A DNA stretch of 64,000 nucleotides from contig NZ_JAEMNX010000012.1 of the NCBI RefSeq assembly GCF_016463975.1, positions 1 to 64,000 on the forward strand, read 5' to 3'. Every line of letters begins with the position of its first letter. The stretch's first letter is position 1. This stretch comes from Marinomonas transparens. GTDB lineage: Bacteria > Pseudomonadota > Gammaproteobacteria > Pseudomonadales > Marinomonadaceae. A program made the position numbers and the translations under genes. The notes under the pieces were generated by a model. It saw nothing but the letters and a program-made list of their open reading frames with translations. It was not told the DNA's origin and did no database searches. Shown here piece after piece: positions 45,629 through 55,085 of this stretch.

Positions 45629-46237
45629 ATGTTGGCATTTTTGAGTGGGGCTATCACGGGGGGCGGTTTAATTGTCGCCGTGGGGGCGCAAAATAGTTTT
45701 TTGTTGGAGCAGTCATTAAAGCGCCATTATGCGTTTCCTCTTGCTTTGTTGTTTATTCTAAGTGATGTCATTTCGATTTCGTTGGGGGCGTTTGGCCTTG
45801 GCTTGGTGCTGCAAAGTCACGACTGGCTGTTGTCGGTATCTCGTTGGGCGGGTGTGTGTTTTTTGGTCTGGTTTGCTTATGGGAAGTTACGTGCGTCCTT
45901 TCAAGAAGAGCATCTTATTTTAGAGCAACAGAGTAAGCGTCTTGCTGTCTGGCCATTATTTTTAATGGCGTTAGCGGTGACTTGGTTAAACCCGCATTTT
46001 TATTTGGATACCATGATTTTAATGGGCAGCTTAGCGAATCAGTGGCAAGGCGATAAATGGGAATTTGTGTTTGGTGGTACTGCGGCTGCGGTTGTCTGGT
46101 TTTTGTCGTTGGCGTTTATCGGCAAGTTATGTGCGAAGTGGTTAGAAAAAGCCGCGTTCTGGCGCTGGTTTAATAGGGTGAATGCCTTGTTGATTTTTGG
46201 GATTGCTTTCAAGATTGCGACACAGCCATTGTCGTGA
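45629..46237 (+). CDS. argO: LysE/ArgO-type basic amino acid exporter
   Basis: A 202-residue inner-membrane protein with six predicted helices. GGGLIVAVGAQNSFLLEQSLKR at the N-terminus and ALAVTWLNPHFYLDTM are the hallmark LysE-family motifs (GAQN and NPH). Exports arginine and/or lysine to prevent build-up, for example from peptide use. Divergent to argP. LysE and ArgO cannot be told apart from this sequence; the symbol follows the ArgP pairing. Confidence 0.88.
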   Translation: MLAFLSGAITGGGLIVAVGAQNSFLLEQSLKRHYAFPLALLFILSDVISISLGAFGLGLVLQSHDWLLSVSRWAGVCFLVWFAYGKLRASFQEEHLILEQQSKRLAVWPLFLMALAVTWLNPHFYLDTMILMGSLANQWQGDKWEFVFGGTAAAVVWFLSLAFIGKLCAKWLEKAAFWRWFNRVNALLIFGIAFKIATQPLS

Positions 46238-46269
46238 TTGATCAATGGCTGTGTGCTTATTTTGTGAGA

Positions 46270-47553
46270 TTAGAGTTTGATCTCGACTTCGTGGCTTTCT
46301 TCTAGGGGTTCAATCGAAGAGTCCGCTTCGATTAACATTTCTGCGGTAGCCACCGAACTGACCGCCAGTGCGACTTGAATTTGGTCCCCTTGCTCTTCGA
46401 TAACCATCGCTGGCTGGTAATGAATACGATAAATTGCGACTAAAGCGACGGACATGTTCATGGCGGCGACAAACCAGAATAGAGCGTCAATTCTGATCAT
46501 GTCCATCAATGAGGCTGCGATAAGCGGCCCTGTCATCCCACCTATCCCGTTAAGTAAAATCATGCCGCTACTGGCAGACAGAATTTGCTCAGGACGTAAT
46601 TGGTCATTCATGTGGGAAGACGCCAAAGAATACATGGGGAAGGTAAAGGCGCCAACTAAGAACATGCCAACCATCATCAGTATTTGGTTGTTCATGTTAT
46701 TACCGAGTGGCACGACCATCGCTGTGATCGCTCCCACAATACCCACCCAAAGTATGGTAACGCGTCTGTCTTGACGGTCTGACAAGAGGCCGATGGGCCA
46801 TTGTAGGAACATGCCGCCAATATAGCTGGCACCAATGAATAAAGAGATCTCGATCACGTCCATGCCAATGCTTTGCGCATAAAGCGCTCCAAGACCCAGC
46901 AAGGCCCCTGAGGTTGCGCCAGCTATGGTGACCCCGGTTACGCCAAGAGGGGCGGTTTTTATGAGACCCAGAATATTGAGTTTTTCAGGCACATTGATGG
47001 TAGGAGAAGGCGTACGTACCAAGAGCAGCGGCACCAGGGCTAATGAGATCAACACAGACGTTAAGATGAACAGACCATAGCCACTTGGGGAAGATAGGTT
47101 CAATAAGAACTGGCCAAGGGTTTGGCTGGCCCAGATTTCGATAATGTAGATAGAAAACAAGCGACCACGGGTGTTGTTGGTGGCGATATCGTTTAACCAG
47201 CTTTCGGTGACAATGAATAATGCGGCGTAGCACAGGCCCGTGCCCATCCGCATGAGCATCCAAAACCATGGATTCACCACCACGGATTGCATCAGAATGG
47301 TGATGGAAGCTAATGAAGCAACGGCCGCAAATACTCGAATATGGCCGACGTTTTTTACCCAGTCTGGTACCAATAGGGAGCCAATGATAAAGCCTAAATA
47401 ATAGGCCGACATGATTAACCCTGTCGCGGTCGTATCGAAGTTTTCTAATGAGGCTCGAATACCGATTAGTGAGCTCTGTAAGGCACTGGCCATGGTGAGT
47501 ATGGCGATACCAAATAGCAGACTCCAGATCGGAAATAGGGTTTGCTTGAACAT
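46270..47553 (-). CDS. Major facilitator superfamily transporter (YcaD-like)
   Basis: A 427-residue protein with twelve hydrophobic segments. MSAYYLGFIIGSLLVPDWVKNVGHIRVFAA holds the loop 2-3 motif, and LLSDRQDRRVTILWV (loop 8-9) repeats it in the second half. SYIGGMFLQWPIGLLSDRQDRR is like the YcaD group of putative transporters. The C-terminal tail of about 45 residues is acidic and cytoplasmic. Substrate unknown. It is convergent with the exporter gene at 45629. Confidence 0.85.
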   Translation of the reverse strand: MFKQTLFPIWSLLFGIAILTMASALQSSLIGIRASLENFDTTATGLIMSAYYLGFIIGSLLVPDWVKNVGHIRVFAAVASLASITILMQSVVVNPWFWMLMRMGTGLCYAALFIVTESWLNDIATNNTRGRLFSIYIIEIWASQTLGQFLLNLSSPSGYGLFILTSVLISLALVPLLLVRTPSPTINVPEKLNILGLIKTAPLGVTGVTIAGATSGALLGLGALYAQSIGMDVIEISLFIGASYIGGMFLQWPIGLLSDRQDRRVTILWVGIVGAITAMVVPLGNNMNNQILMMVGMFLVGAFTFPMYSLASSHMNDQLRPEQILSASSGMILLNGIGGMTGPLIAASLMDMIRIDALFWFVAAMNMSVALVAIYRIHYQPAMVIEEQGDQIQVALAVSSVATAEMLIEADSSIEPLEESHEVEIKL

Positions 47554-47739
47554 GCCGTGTCCTTTGAACTAACAGGGTTGAGAAGTCAGAAGTTTTGGTC
47601 ACTTCATTGAGTGCTATTTTTGCCGACTATACGGGGGAATTCTGTGAATGCAATCACTAATTTACATTGGAAACCAAAATACATTTGCGTCATGAAAGTA
47701 GGGGAATAGTTGGTGATTAACTCTAGTCTAAAAACGACA

Positions 47740-47775
47740 AAAAGCCCCCTGAAGTTGTCGCTCAAGGGGCTTTTA
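47740..47775 (-). terminator. Terminator of the choline uptake operon
   Basis: AAAAGCCCC / GGGGCTTTT stem with a 17-base loop and a T run on the minus strand, just after the choV stop. Confidence 0.85.
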
Positions 47776-47792
47776 GACAAGTTTATATGAAA

Positions 47793-48983
47793 TTAGGTTT
47801 CTTCAAGGTCACGGCTAAAATGCTTGCCGAGTAGGGCGTGGTAGAAGTTGTGATCGCCTAATATGCCAACACATTGCTCGTATTCTTCAAGTACCATGAA
47901 GCGGTTAGAGTGATAACGAATCTCTACGGCGTCGCGCATTTGAATGTTCGCTGGGACTTTCAGTACGGTATTGTTAGGGACATCGTCTAGTGCCATTCCG
48001 GGGTTCCAAATAGCAGTAGGGATTTCACCGTTTTGATCTTGAACGGAAGTGAGCTTACCATCGCTCAGTTCAAGCCAAGTGTCTTTATCGAGATAGGTTC
48101 TATCGCCTTCGACCGTTAGCTCTTTAACTGGTGTCATGAGCGAGTCGCCACGTAGGACGTTGAGTGGATTTGTATGAGCAACGAATTTTTCAACGTATTC
48201 TGTTGCCGGGTTTAAGACAATTTGCTCTGGCGAATCTTCTTGAATGATTTTTGCCGACTCCATAATCGCGATTTTTGTGCCTATTTTTAGTGCTTCGTCT
48301 AAATCATGGCTAACAAAAATGATGGTTTTATTCAGGCGTTTTTGCAGTTCAATCAGTTCGTCTTGTAGTTGTGTGCGAATCAAGGGATCGAGAGCCGAGA
48401 AGGGCTCATCCATTAGTAGAACGTCGGTGTCCATGGCAAAGGCGCGAGCCAGACCAACACGCTGGCGCATACCACCAGACAGTTCGTCAGGTTTTTTGTC
48501 TGCCCATTGATCCAAGCTGACCATTTTAAGCTGTTCACGCGCTTTGATAAGGCGTTCTGCTTTGCCCATGCCTTGCATCTCTAAACCAAAGGCAACGTTT
48601 TCTAGCACGGTGAGCCAAGGCATTAAAGCGAAGCTTTGAAAGACCATGGATACACGGTGGGTGCGCATATGACGTAAAGTCGCTTCATCGCATTTCGCCA
48701 TGTCGACCATTTTGTCACCATCGCGTACTAAGCAGCGGCCACGAGCCACTTTATTCAAGCCATTAATAGCGCGTAATAGGGTGGATTTTCCTGACCCTGA
48801 TAGCCCCATTAAGACACATATTTCACCTTCATTGATTTCGATATTGGCGTTTTGCACACCAACGACATCGCCAGTTAGGCCAATGATCTGGTCACGGGTT
48901 TGTCCTTGATCCATTAAAGGCAGTGTTTTGGCTTGGTTGTTACCAAAGACGATGTCTAGGTTTTCAATTGTTACAACAGCCAT
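47793..48983 (-). CDS. choV: Choline ABC transporter ATP-binding subunit
   Basis: A 396-residue ATPase of the quaternary-amine (ProV/OpuA) family. Walker A GLSGSGKST (about 59-67), Q loop VFQSFALMPW, signature LSGGMRQRVGLARA, Walker B VLLMDEPFSALD. The part after about residue 280 holds CBS-like sequence used for ionic-strength sensing in this family. With ChoW and ChoX it imports choline for conversion to glycine betaine. Three bases separate it from choW. Confidence 0.93.
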   Translation of the reverse strand: MAVVTIENLDIVFGNNQAKTLPLMDQGQTRDQIIGLTGDVVGVQNANIEINEGEICVLMGLSGSGKSTLLRAINGLNKVARGRCLVRDGDKMVDMAKCDEATLRHMRTHRVSMVFQSFALMPWLTVLENVAFGLEMQGMGKAERLIKAREQLKMVSLDQWADKKPDELSGGMRQRVGLARAFAMDTDVLLMDEPFSALDPLIRTQLQDELIELQKRLNKTIIFVSHDLDEALKIGTKIAIMESAKIIQEDSPEQIVLNPATEYVEKFVAHTNPLNVLRGDSLMTPVKELTVEGDRTYLDKDTWLELSDGKLTSVQDQNGEIPTAIWNPGMALDDVPNNTVLKVPANIQMRDAVEIRYHSNRFMVLEEYEQCVGILGDHNFYHALLGKHFSRDLEET

Positions 48984-48986
48984 GAA

Positions 48987-49832
48987 TTAGCCCTCTTTTC
49001 TTGCTGACGGTGATTTACAAATGCGGTCGAGCATAATGGCGACTAATACAATGGCGACACCGGCTTCGAAGCCTTGTGAAATGTTTACCGTGTTTAGTGC
49101 TCTGATGACGGGTTTTCCTAGGCCGTCTGCACCGACAAGTGCTGCGATAACCACCATAGACAATGACAGCATGATACATTGGGTAATGCCTGCCATGATG
49201 TTTGGCATAGCGGCAGGTAGTTCCACTTTATAAAGTAGCTTTGATTTCGTACAACCAAAAGACAACCCTGCTTCGAGTAATTCACTCGGCACCTTGCTGA
49301 CGCCTAGATAAGTCAAACGTATGGGCGCAGCAATGGCAAAAATAATGGTAGAGATTAACCCCGGTACATAACCTAAACCAAACAGAATCAGTGTTGGAAT
49401 AAGGTAAACGAAAGTCGGGATAGTTTGCATCAAATCTAAAAGCGGGCGCAGTATGGTGTAAAGCCAAGGGCGGTGGGCGGCGGCAATACCAATAGGCACA
49501 CCAATTAATACGCTAATGGTGGTTGCTGAGACAACGAGTACTAGGGTTTGAACGGTTTCGATCCAGTAACCCATATTAATAATGAATAACAAAGAGGCGG
49601 TAATAAAAACGAGTAAACCGATACTACGGTGGAGAAACCACACGCCCACTAAAATGATTGCGATGACAGCGAGAGGATGTACCCACTCAATAGCGTCGAC
49701 CATGGAAACAATTAAGGTTTCTATGATAAGAGAAATTAGGTCAAAAAAGCCGGAGGCCGCGCTCACTAACCAGTCTACAAAGGTCTCCATCCAAGCGCCA
49801 AGAGGGATTTTATTATCCGTCAGCCAATTCAT
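48987..49832 (-). CDS. choW: Choline ABC transporter permease
   Basis: A 281-residue permease with six to seven hydrophobic segments of the ProW/OpuAB type. VVSATTISVLIGVPIGIAAAHRP, LLDLMQTIPTFVYLIPTLILFGLGYVPG and KLLYKVELPAAMPNIMAGITQCIMLSLSMVVIAALVGADGLG (the EAA coupling loop) are diagnostic. It lies between choX (110 bases upstream, with a stem-loop in the gap) and choV. Confidence 0.93.
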   Translation of the reverse strand: MNWLTDNKIPLGAWMETFVDWLVSAASGFFDLISLIIETLIVSMVDAIEWVHPLAVIAIILVGVWFLHRSIGLLVFITASLLFIINMGYWIETVQTLVLVVSATTISVLIGVPIGIAAAHRPWLYTILRPLLDLMQTIPTFVYLIPTLILFGLGYVPGLISTIIFAIAAPIRLTYLGVSKVPSELLEAGLSFGCTKSKLLYKVELPAAMPNIMAGITQCIMLSLSMVVIAALVGADGLGKPVIRALNTVNISQGFEAGVAIVLVAIMLDRICKSPSARKEG

Positions 49833-49858
49833 TCATTCTTCTCCCTATCTTTATTATG

Positions 49859-49886
49859 AAACACCCTTGGCAGGCCAAGGGTGTTT
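49859..49886 (-). other. Intercistronic stem-loop between choX and choW
   Basis: A 12-bp stem AAACACCCTTGG / CCAAGGGTGTTT with a 4-base loop (CAGG) and no T run on the minus strand. Such stems between a binding-protein gene and its permease gene usually stabilise the upstream mRNA or cause partial termination. Confidence 0.75.
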
Positions 49887-49942
49887 TGGTGCAGGTGCTT
49901 ATGCATTAAATGCAATAAAGCGTACTTAAGCAGGTCTTGAAG

Positions 49943-50878
49943 TTACAGGCCTAGGTGAGCTTTTACGGCGGTAAGACCGTTACCACCGGACTGAGTTTTT
50001 ACGCCAGCAAGCCAAGCATCAAGTGCTCCTGGGTTAGCCTTTAGCCATGCTTTTGCCGCCGCCGCTGGTTTTTTTCCATCGTCTAAGATAGCGCCCATGA
50101 TTTCGTTTTCCATTGGCAAGGTGAATTTCAAGTTGCTGATCAGCTTGCCAAGGTTTGGACATTGCTGAAGGTAACCGGCACGCACGTTGGTGTTGACATC
50201 AGCACCACCAAAATTAGGGCCGAAGTAGTCATCGCCACCTGACAGGTATTCCATTTCGAAGTTAGCATTCATTGGGTGTGGTGCCCAACCTAGGAAGGCA
50301 ATCCATTTGTTTCGGCGAGTGTTACGGCTCACTTGTGAAAGCATGCCAGCTTCGCTGGATTCTACTAGTTGGAATTTGCCTAGGCCGAAGGCATTTTTAT
50401 CTATCATATCTTGAATGATGCGGTTGCCGTCGTTACCCGGTTCGATACCGTAGATACGACCGGCGAATTCTTTACGATGCTTTGCGATGTCTGCGAAGCT
50501 GGTGACGCCAGCAGCATAAGCGTCTTTGCTGACTGCAAGGGTGTATTTAGCGCCCGTTAGGTTGGCGCCAAGGTCTTCTACCGTGCCCGCTTTTAGATAA
50601 GGGTCGATATCCGCTTGCATGGTTGGCATCCAGTTACCTAGGAATACATCAATATCGCTATTGGCAAGTGACGTGTAAGTGACTGGAACCGACAATAGCT
50701 GGGTTTTTGCTCTGTAGCCTAAACCTTCAACAAGTTCTGAGGCGACTGCTGTGGTGGCGGTAATATCGGTCCAGCCCACATCAGAAAAGCGTACAGTTGA
50801 ACAGTCCGCTGCCATTGTTAAGCCAGAAACACCCGCGATACTGACCGCGACAGCGGCCTTTTTAGCTCTATTTAACAT
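49943..50878 (-). CDS. choX: Choline-binding periplasmic protein
   Basis: A 311-residue solute-binding protein with signal peptide (cleavage near TMAADC, about residue 24). VRFSDVGWTDITATTAVASELVEGLGY, VFLGNWMPTM and WIAFLGWAPHPMN match ChoX, with Trp residues at the positions that form the aromatic choline cage in the Sinorhizobium protein. It delivers choline (or acetylcholine) to ChoWV. First transporter gene after betI; co-directional, 104 bases apart. Confidence 0.93.
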   Translation of the reverse strand: MLNRAKKAAVAVSIAGVSGLTMAADCSTVRFSDVGWTDITATTAVASELVEGLGYRAKTQLLSVPVTYTSLANSDIDVFLGNWMPTMQADIDPYLKAGTVEDLGANLTGAKYTLAVSKDAYAAGVTSFADIAKHRKEFAGRIYGIEPGNDGNRIIQDMIDKNAFGLGKFQLVESSEAGMLSQVSRNTRRNKWIAFLGWAPHPMNANFEMEYLSGGDDYFGPNFGGADVNTNVRAGYLQQCPNLGKLISNLKFTLPMENEIMGAILDDGKKPAAAAKAWLKANPGALDAWLAGVKTQSGGNGLTAVKAHLGL

Positions 50879-50982
50879 AACTTATTCCTCGTTTTTGATG
50901 AAATTTCGTTTTATTTAAGTCGTAGAATGACAATAAATCTATCTTGCTTCGTGCAAAAGTCTTTAGAAGTCGTTGTTATTGT

Positions 50983-51576
50983 TTAATTGCTTATTCGTTT
51001 TTCAAATATAAGGTCTAGGTATTGCTGTATTTGTTGTGTCGACTGTTTTTTATTGATACCACCTGCCAACGAACCTCTTAGCCACATGCCGTCTATTAAT
51101 GCGGCAACCGTTAAGGCAATGTTACGTGCCTCGGGAGTATCGAACTCTTCTTTTAATACAACGACCAACGATGTTTGTAAGCGCCGAGAGTAGACTTTTT
51201 GTAATCGATATAAATAAGGTGTGTGCATAGCAGATGCCCAAAACCCCATCCAAGCTTTAACTGCTTGAGGGCGTGTTTGGGACTGACTAAAACTGGCTTT
51301 TACAATGGCCATAATTTTGTTCTTAGTAGGCTTACTTTTTGCCTTGGTGACTTCCAGTGTTAGTACTTCAAAAAATTCACGAATTAAGCTTTTCATGGTT
51401 TCTTCAAATAGGCCGTCCTTACCACCAAAATAATGGTTGATAATCGCTGGAGAAACGTCTGCTTTTTTACCGATTACGCTGACGGTTGCTCCTGCGAAGC
51501 CATACTTGTCGATGGCCGCAATGGCGGCTTCAATAAGCTGAGGCTTGCGGATTTCTTGCATTCCGACTTTGGGCAT
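50983..51576 (-). CDS. betI: TetR-family repressor BetI
   Basis: A 197-residue TetR-type regulator. The opening PKVGMQEIRKPQLIEAAIAAIDKYGFAGATVSVIGKKADVSPAIINHYFGGKD is the BetI helix-turn-helix domain, and AWMGFWASAMHTPYLYRLQKVYSRRL is typical of its ligand domain. BetI is released by choline and controls betaine synthesis and choline uptake. Here betI precedes choXWV on the same strand, and betB and betA do not follow within the window. An inverted repeat lies 15 bases upstream of its start. Confidence 0.92.
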   Translation of the reverse strand: MPKVGMQEIRKPQLIEAAIAAIDKYGFAGATVSVIGKKADVSPAIINHYFGGKDGLFEETMKSLIREFFEVLTLEVTKAKSKPTKNKIMAIVKASFSQSQTRPQAVKAWMGFWASAMHTPYLYRLQKVYSRRLQTSLVVVLKEEFDTPEARNIALTVAALIDGMWLRGSLAGGINKKQSTQQIQQYLDLIFEKRISN

Positions 51577-51590
51577 TGAGAATCCTTTTT

Positions 51591-51608
51591 ATTAAACACC
51601 AGTTTAAT
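51591..51608. promoter_or_regulatory. Candidate BetI operator
   Basis: Perfect inverted repeat ATTAAAC-ACCA-GTTTAAT just upstream of betI. Its size and position suit an autoregulatory TetR-family site. Confidence 0.55.
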
Positions 51609-51854
51609 GAAAACTATACTAGGCTGCTTTGTTGATTTGGGTCAACCCTTGACAAGACTAAATCTTAGTGCTCTAAGTAAATTAACTTATTGATATATAT
51701 AGGTAATATGGAGGTGTGAAATATTTTTGGGTTTTTTTGATACTGTTTTTGTCGGTATAAGATAAAAAATAAGCATTCTTTTCTATTTTTCGCGGTATTT
51801 TTTAAGGTAAATTTGTTTTATCTCGTTACAAATACCTTGCTTGGAGCCCTATAA

Positions 51855-53003
51855 ATGGAAGTGTTTCCTACTGCGTTTGATTTAGAAATTGATCGATTAG
51901 ATATGAATAGTGATAAGTGGTCTAAATACCCACAAGAGATTATTCCTATGTGGGTAGCGGATATGGATTTTGATTCGCCAGACTGTATAAAAGCGGCGTT
52001 AAAGAGGCGTGTGGATGAAGGTGTGTATGGTTATACCCATGTTTCTAACGCTTTAGAGAGTGCTATTCAGTCCCACCTTATGTCCCATTATGGTTGGCAG
52101 GTGTCGGCCTCGAGTTTGGTCCATTTACCTGGTCTCGTATGTGCTTTGCATTTGAGTGTGCGTGCTTTTTCTAACCAAGGCGATGGCGTTATTGTCCCAG
52201 GTCCTGTCTATTATCACCTTACTAAAGCACCGTTATTAGCCGATCGAGAACTGATTAATGTCGATATGGTTTTGCAGGAAGATCGTTGGGTGCCAGATAT
52301 GACGATGTTTGAAGCGGCTTGTGCTAAATCCAATAGTAAAATGATTTTGCTGTGTAATCCGCATAATCCGGGCGGTACGGTTTATCGTAAAGAAGAGTTA
52401 CTTGCGATGCATGCTTTAGCTGAAAAATATAATTTGCTGGTGGTGAGCGATGAAATTCACTGCGACCTTATCTTGGATGATTTATCCCATGTTCCTTTTG
52501 CTAGTTTAAATAAAGAGGCGGCGAATCGTACCATTACATTAATGGCGCCAAGCAAGACGTTTAATGTTGCTGGGTTGGGATATGCCTTTGCCGTGATCGA
52601 AAATGTCACAATTAAAAAGGCTTTTAACAAGGAAAAAAATGGGCTTGTCCCTTTTCCTAATATGCTTGGCCTAACCGCTGCCACTGCAGCCTATGAGGAG
52701 GGGCAGGAGTGGCATCAAGCATTGCTCAAGTATTTGGTTGGGAATCGTGATTTTTTACAACAATATCTAGCCTCTACGCCGTTGAAAATGTCACATTTAC
52801 CAGCGACTTATTTGGCGTGGATTGATGTCTCAGCCTTGCAATTATCAGACCCATATACGTTTTTTTTAGAGGCTGGAATTGGTGTTTCAGATGGTAAAGA
52901 TTTTGGCAATTCCAACTATCTTCGCCTAAACTTTGGTTGTCCAAGGTCACGCCTAGAAGAAGCTGTGAAGCGTATTGAAAAAGCATTAAAAAAAGTACAA
53001 TAG
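51855..53003 (+). CDS. PatB/MalY-type C-S lyase (cystathionine beta-lyase-like)
   Basis: A 382-residue fold-I PLP enzyme. IIPMWVADMDFDSPDCIKAAL is the N-terminal signature of the PatB/MalY group, NPHNPGG binds the cofactor, VSDEIHCDL precedes the PLP lysine in MAPSKTFNVAGLG, and LRLNFGCPRSRLEEA contains the carboxylate-binding Arg. It likely releases a thiol, pyruvate and ammonia from cystathionine or Cys conjugates. ATG 51855 is preceded by GGAG. Monocistronic. Confidence 0.92.
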   Translation: MEVFPTAFDLEIDRLDMNSDKWSKYPQEIIPMWVADMDFDSPDCIKAALKRRVDEGVYGYTHVSNALESAIQSHLMSHYGWQVSASSLVHLPGLVCALHLSVRAFSNQGDGVIVPGPVYYHLTKAPLLADRELINVDMVLQEDRWVPDMTMFEAACAKSNSKMILLCNPHNPGGTVYRKEELLAMHALAEKYNLLVVSDEIHCDLILDDLSHVPFASLNKEAANRTITLMAPSKTFNVAGLGYAFAVIENVTIKKAFNKEKNGLVPFPNMLGLTAATAAYEEGQEWHQALLKYLVGNRDFLQQYLASTPLKMSHLPATYLAWIDVSALQLSDPYTFFLEAGIGVSDGKDFGNSNYLRLNFGCPRSRLEEAVKRIEKALKKVQ

Positions 53004-53067
53004 GTTATATTTTTTCTTTATTTTTCAATCAATTAAGTCGGCATGATCAATCTATAGGAGAGCTGTT

Positions 53068-53460
53068 ATGTTGACTTTGCCACTTGATAAATTTGCTATT
53101 AATTATATCCGTCATGCGTCGCCTGCGATGCGTGATGATTTGCAGGAAATCATTGATATGATGAGGCTTATTGCTCCAGAAGCTGAGTTGGTTAGTGATC
53201 TGGGGATTCCGTATTTTGAGCAAAATTCGAATTTGCTTTATGGGGTTGCTGCGCGTGCTGACCATTTATGCGTGTACTTTTCAGATAAAAAGATTTCATA
53301 TCCATTTTTGAACCGATTGTCTCATGTGCAATTTGGCGATAACTGTTTGATTATTCACCGTTTAGAGGATGTTAATCTAAATGTTTTGGCTGAGCTTTTT
53401 GGGCAGCTTAAGGTGCATTTTGTTATGAATAACCGCGACCGTAGTGTTTCTATTCAATAG
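53068..53460 (+). CDS. DUF1801-family protein
   Basis: A 130-residue small soluble protein of the DUF1801 (YdhG-like) type: a helical opening DDLQEIIDMMRLIAPEAELVSDLGIPYFE, then SNLLYGVAARADHLCVYFSD, the part that fits the family best, and a C-terminal beta/alpha part. The function of the family is unknown. GGAGAG lies nine bases before the ATG. It lies 64 bases after the C-S lyase gene and 58 before a fatty-acid hydroxylase gene, all on the same strand. Confidence 0.7.
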   Translation: MLTLPLDKFAINYIRHASPAMRDDLQEIIDMMRLIAPEAELVSDLGIPYFEQNSNLLYGVAARADHLCVYFSDKKISYPFLNRLSHVQFGDNCLIIHRLEDVNLNVLAELFGQLKVHFVMNNRDRSVSIQ

Positions 53461-53518
53461 CGCCTTTTCCTTCTAGAGTAGATATAGTATTGGTTTCTTT
53501 TTCTAGGTCGCTGATTTG

Positions 53519-54307
53519 ATGATAGATTTTACTCTGCGCGTTGGTATTTTTTTATTTATATTGAGTTTACTGTTCATATGGCAGTGTTTTTTGCCCCGAG
53601 GACCTTTGTTGCAATGGCGACAACGTTGGCGTCATAACATGGCTTTGTTAGTGCTTGGGGCTTTGTGTGTTCGGCTTGTGCAGCCTTTGTTATTGTCTTT
53701 TGTTGCTGTGCTGAGTCTGGATGTTGGCTTGTTGGATGTGCTCGCTTTGCCTTTTTGGTGGTCTTTTTTGATAAGCATTCTCTTGTTAGATTGTCTTATT
53801 TATTGGCAGCATCGATTATTCCACCGTATACCTTGGTTGTGGTGTTTACATAGGGTGCATCATTCTGACCCTGAATTAGACGTAAGTTCTGCCGTGCGTT
53901 TTCACCCATTAGAAATTCTCCTGTCTCTTTTTATTAAGGCATCTGCTGTTTGGTTCATCGGGATACCTGTGGAAGCTGTGTTGGTTTTCGATATATTGCT
54001 TAATGCCTCAGCCATGTTTAATCACACTAATGCGAGGTTGCCTGCTAAGATGGAATCTTTCGTTAACCGCTTGCTGGTGACGCCTGATATGCATCGTATT
54101 CATCATTCTAGGTTGTCCAGCGAAGCGGATAGTAATTATGGTTTTTGTTTAAGTATCTGGGATTCACTGTTTGCTAGTAGGACATGGTTGGCTAGCCAAG
54201 GGGATGAATGTTTGTCGATAGGGATGCCAAATACTAAGGCATATCGCCCTATGTCCTTAAAGGCATTGTTAGTGATGCCATTTAAGAATTTCAGAACGCT
54301 CCCATAA
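53519..54307 (+). CDS. Fatty-acid hydroxylase/sterol desaturase family protein
   Basis: A 262-residue membrane di-iron enzyme with four or more hydrophobic segments. The eight-His metal cluster is visible: WQHRLFH (HxxxH), LHRVHH, and MHRIHH with a further His upstream (FNHTN). These enzymes use O2 to hydroxylate or desaturate lipid chains; the lipid is unknown. ATG 53519 is taken; a TTG directly precedes it. No accessory reductase gene is adjacent. Confidence 0.9.
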   Translation: MIDFTLRVGIFLFILSLLFIWQCFLPRGPLLQWRQRWRHNMALLVLGALCVRLVQPLLLSFVAVLSLDVGLLDVLALPFWWSFLISILLLDCLIYWQHRLFHRIPWLWCLHRVHHSDPELDVSSAVRFHPLEILLSLFIKASAVWFIGIPVEAVLVFDILLNASAMFNHTNARLPAKMESFVNRLLVTPDMHRIHHSRLSSEADSNYGFCLSIWDSLFASRTWLASQGDECLSIGMPNTKAYRPMSLKALLVMPFKNFRTLP

Positions 54308-54340
54308 ATATCAATACATAAAATATCATTAGGGAAAATT

Positions 54341-55006
54341 ATGAGCTATCACCAAATCAGCTTTATTGAAATGCGTATTCTTGGTTGCCTCATAGAAAAA
54401 GAGATCACCACACCGGATCAATACCCACTGAGTTTAAATGCACTTATTAATGCCTGTAATCAAAAGTCAAATCGTGAGCCCGTAACCCGTTATAGCGAAT
54501 TGGATGTGCAAGATGCGGTTGATGGCTTGGTTGCACGGGGCTTGATGACTGAAGTATCAGCAGCTCACAGTAGAGTAAGCAAATACCAACATAGATTTTG
54601 TAATACGGAGTTTTCTGATTTACAGCTTTCTCCTGCTGAGACCGCGGTTGTTTGTTTATTATTTTTGAGAGGCGCCCAAACACCAGGCGAACTGCGTTCA
54701 CGCAGTGGTCGTTTGCATGCTTTTCAGAGTCGTGAGGAGGTAGAGCAAGCCTTATCTTCTTTACAGGAGATGACTGGCGGTCCTTATGTTTGTCAGTTGC
54801 CTAGAGAGCCTGGTAAGCGTGAGCAGCGCTATCAAGAATGCTTTTGCATCGAGCATGATATTCCACAACAGGCTGCCACGGCTCAAACGTTTGATGCTGA
54901 TGTGGAATATACAGAGCAGCTTGAACAGAGGGTGTTGGTTTTAGAAGAAACAGTTAAGAACTTGATCGAGCGCATACAGCGGCTTGAAAGTCCCAGTGGA
55001 CTATAA
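54341..55006 (+). CDS. YceH family protein (DUF480)
   Basis: A 221-residue protein with two winged-helix domains: [37 protein letters not shown] (first, diagnostic for YceH) and [33 protein letters not shown] (second). A C-terminal coiled coil (about 195-217) may mediate dimerisation. The fold suggests DNA binding, but the role is unknown. It follows the hydroxylase gene by 33 bases. Confidence 0.92.
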   Translation: MSYHQISFIEMRILGCLIEKEITTPDQYPLSLNALINACNQKSNREPVTRYSELDVQDAVDGLVARGLMTEVSAAHSRVSKYQHRFCNTEFSDLQLSPAETAVVCLLFLRGAQTPGELRSRSGRLHAFQSREEVEQALSSLQEMTGGPYVCQLPREPGKREQRYQECFCIEHDIPQQAATAQTFDADVEYTEQLEQRVLVLEETVKNLIERIQRLESPSGL

Positions 55007-55085
55007 TGACATTTAGCGTCAGACTTAGCTGATTTGGAACACCTCTTTTGTTTTGGGGTGGCTTTATGCTTGTGAGGAGGATCTT

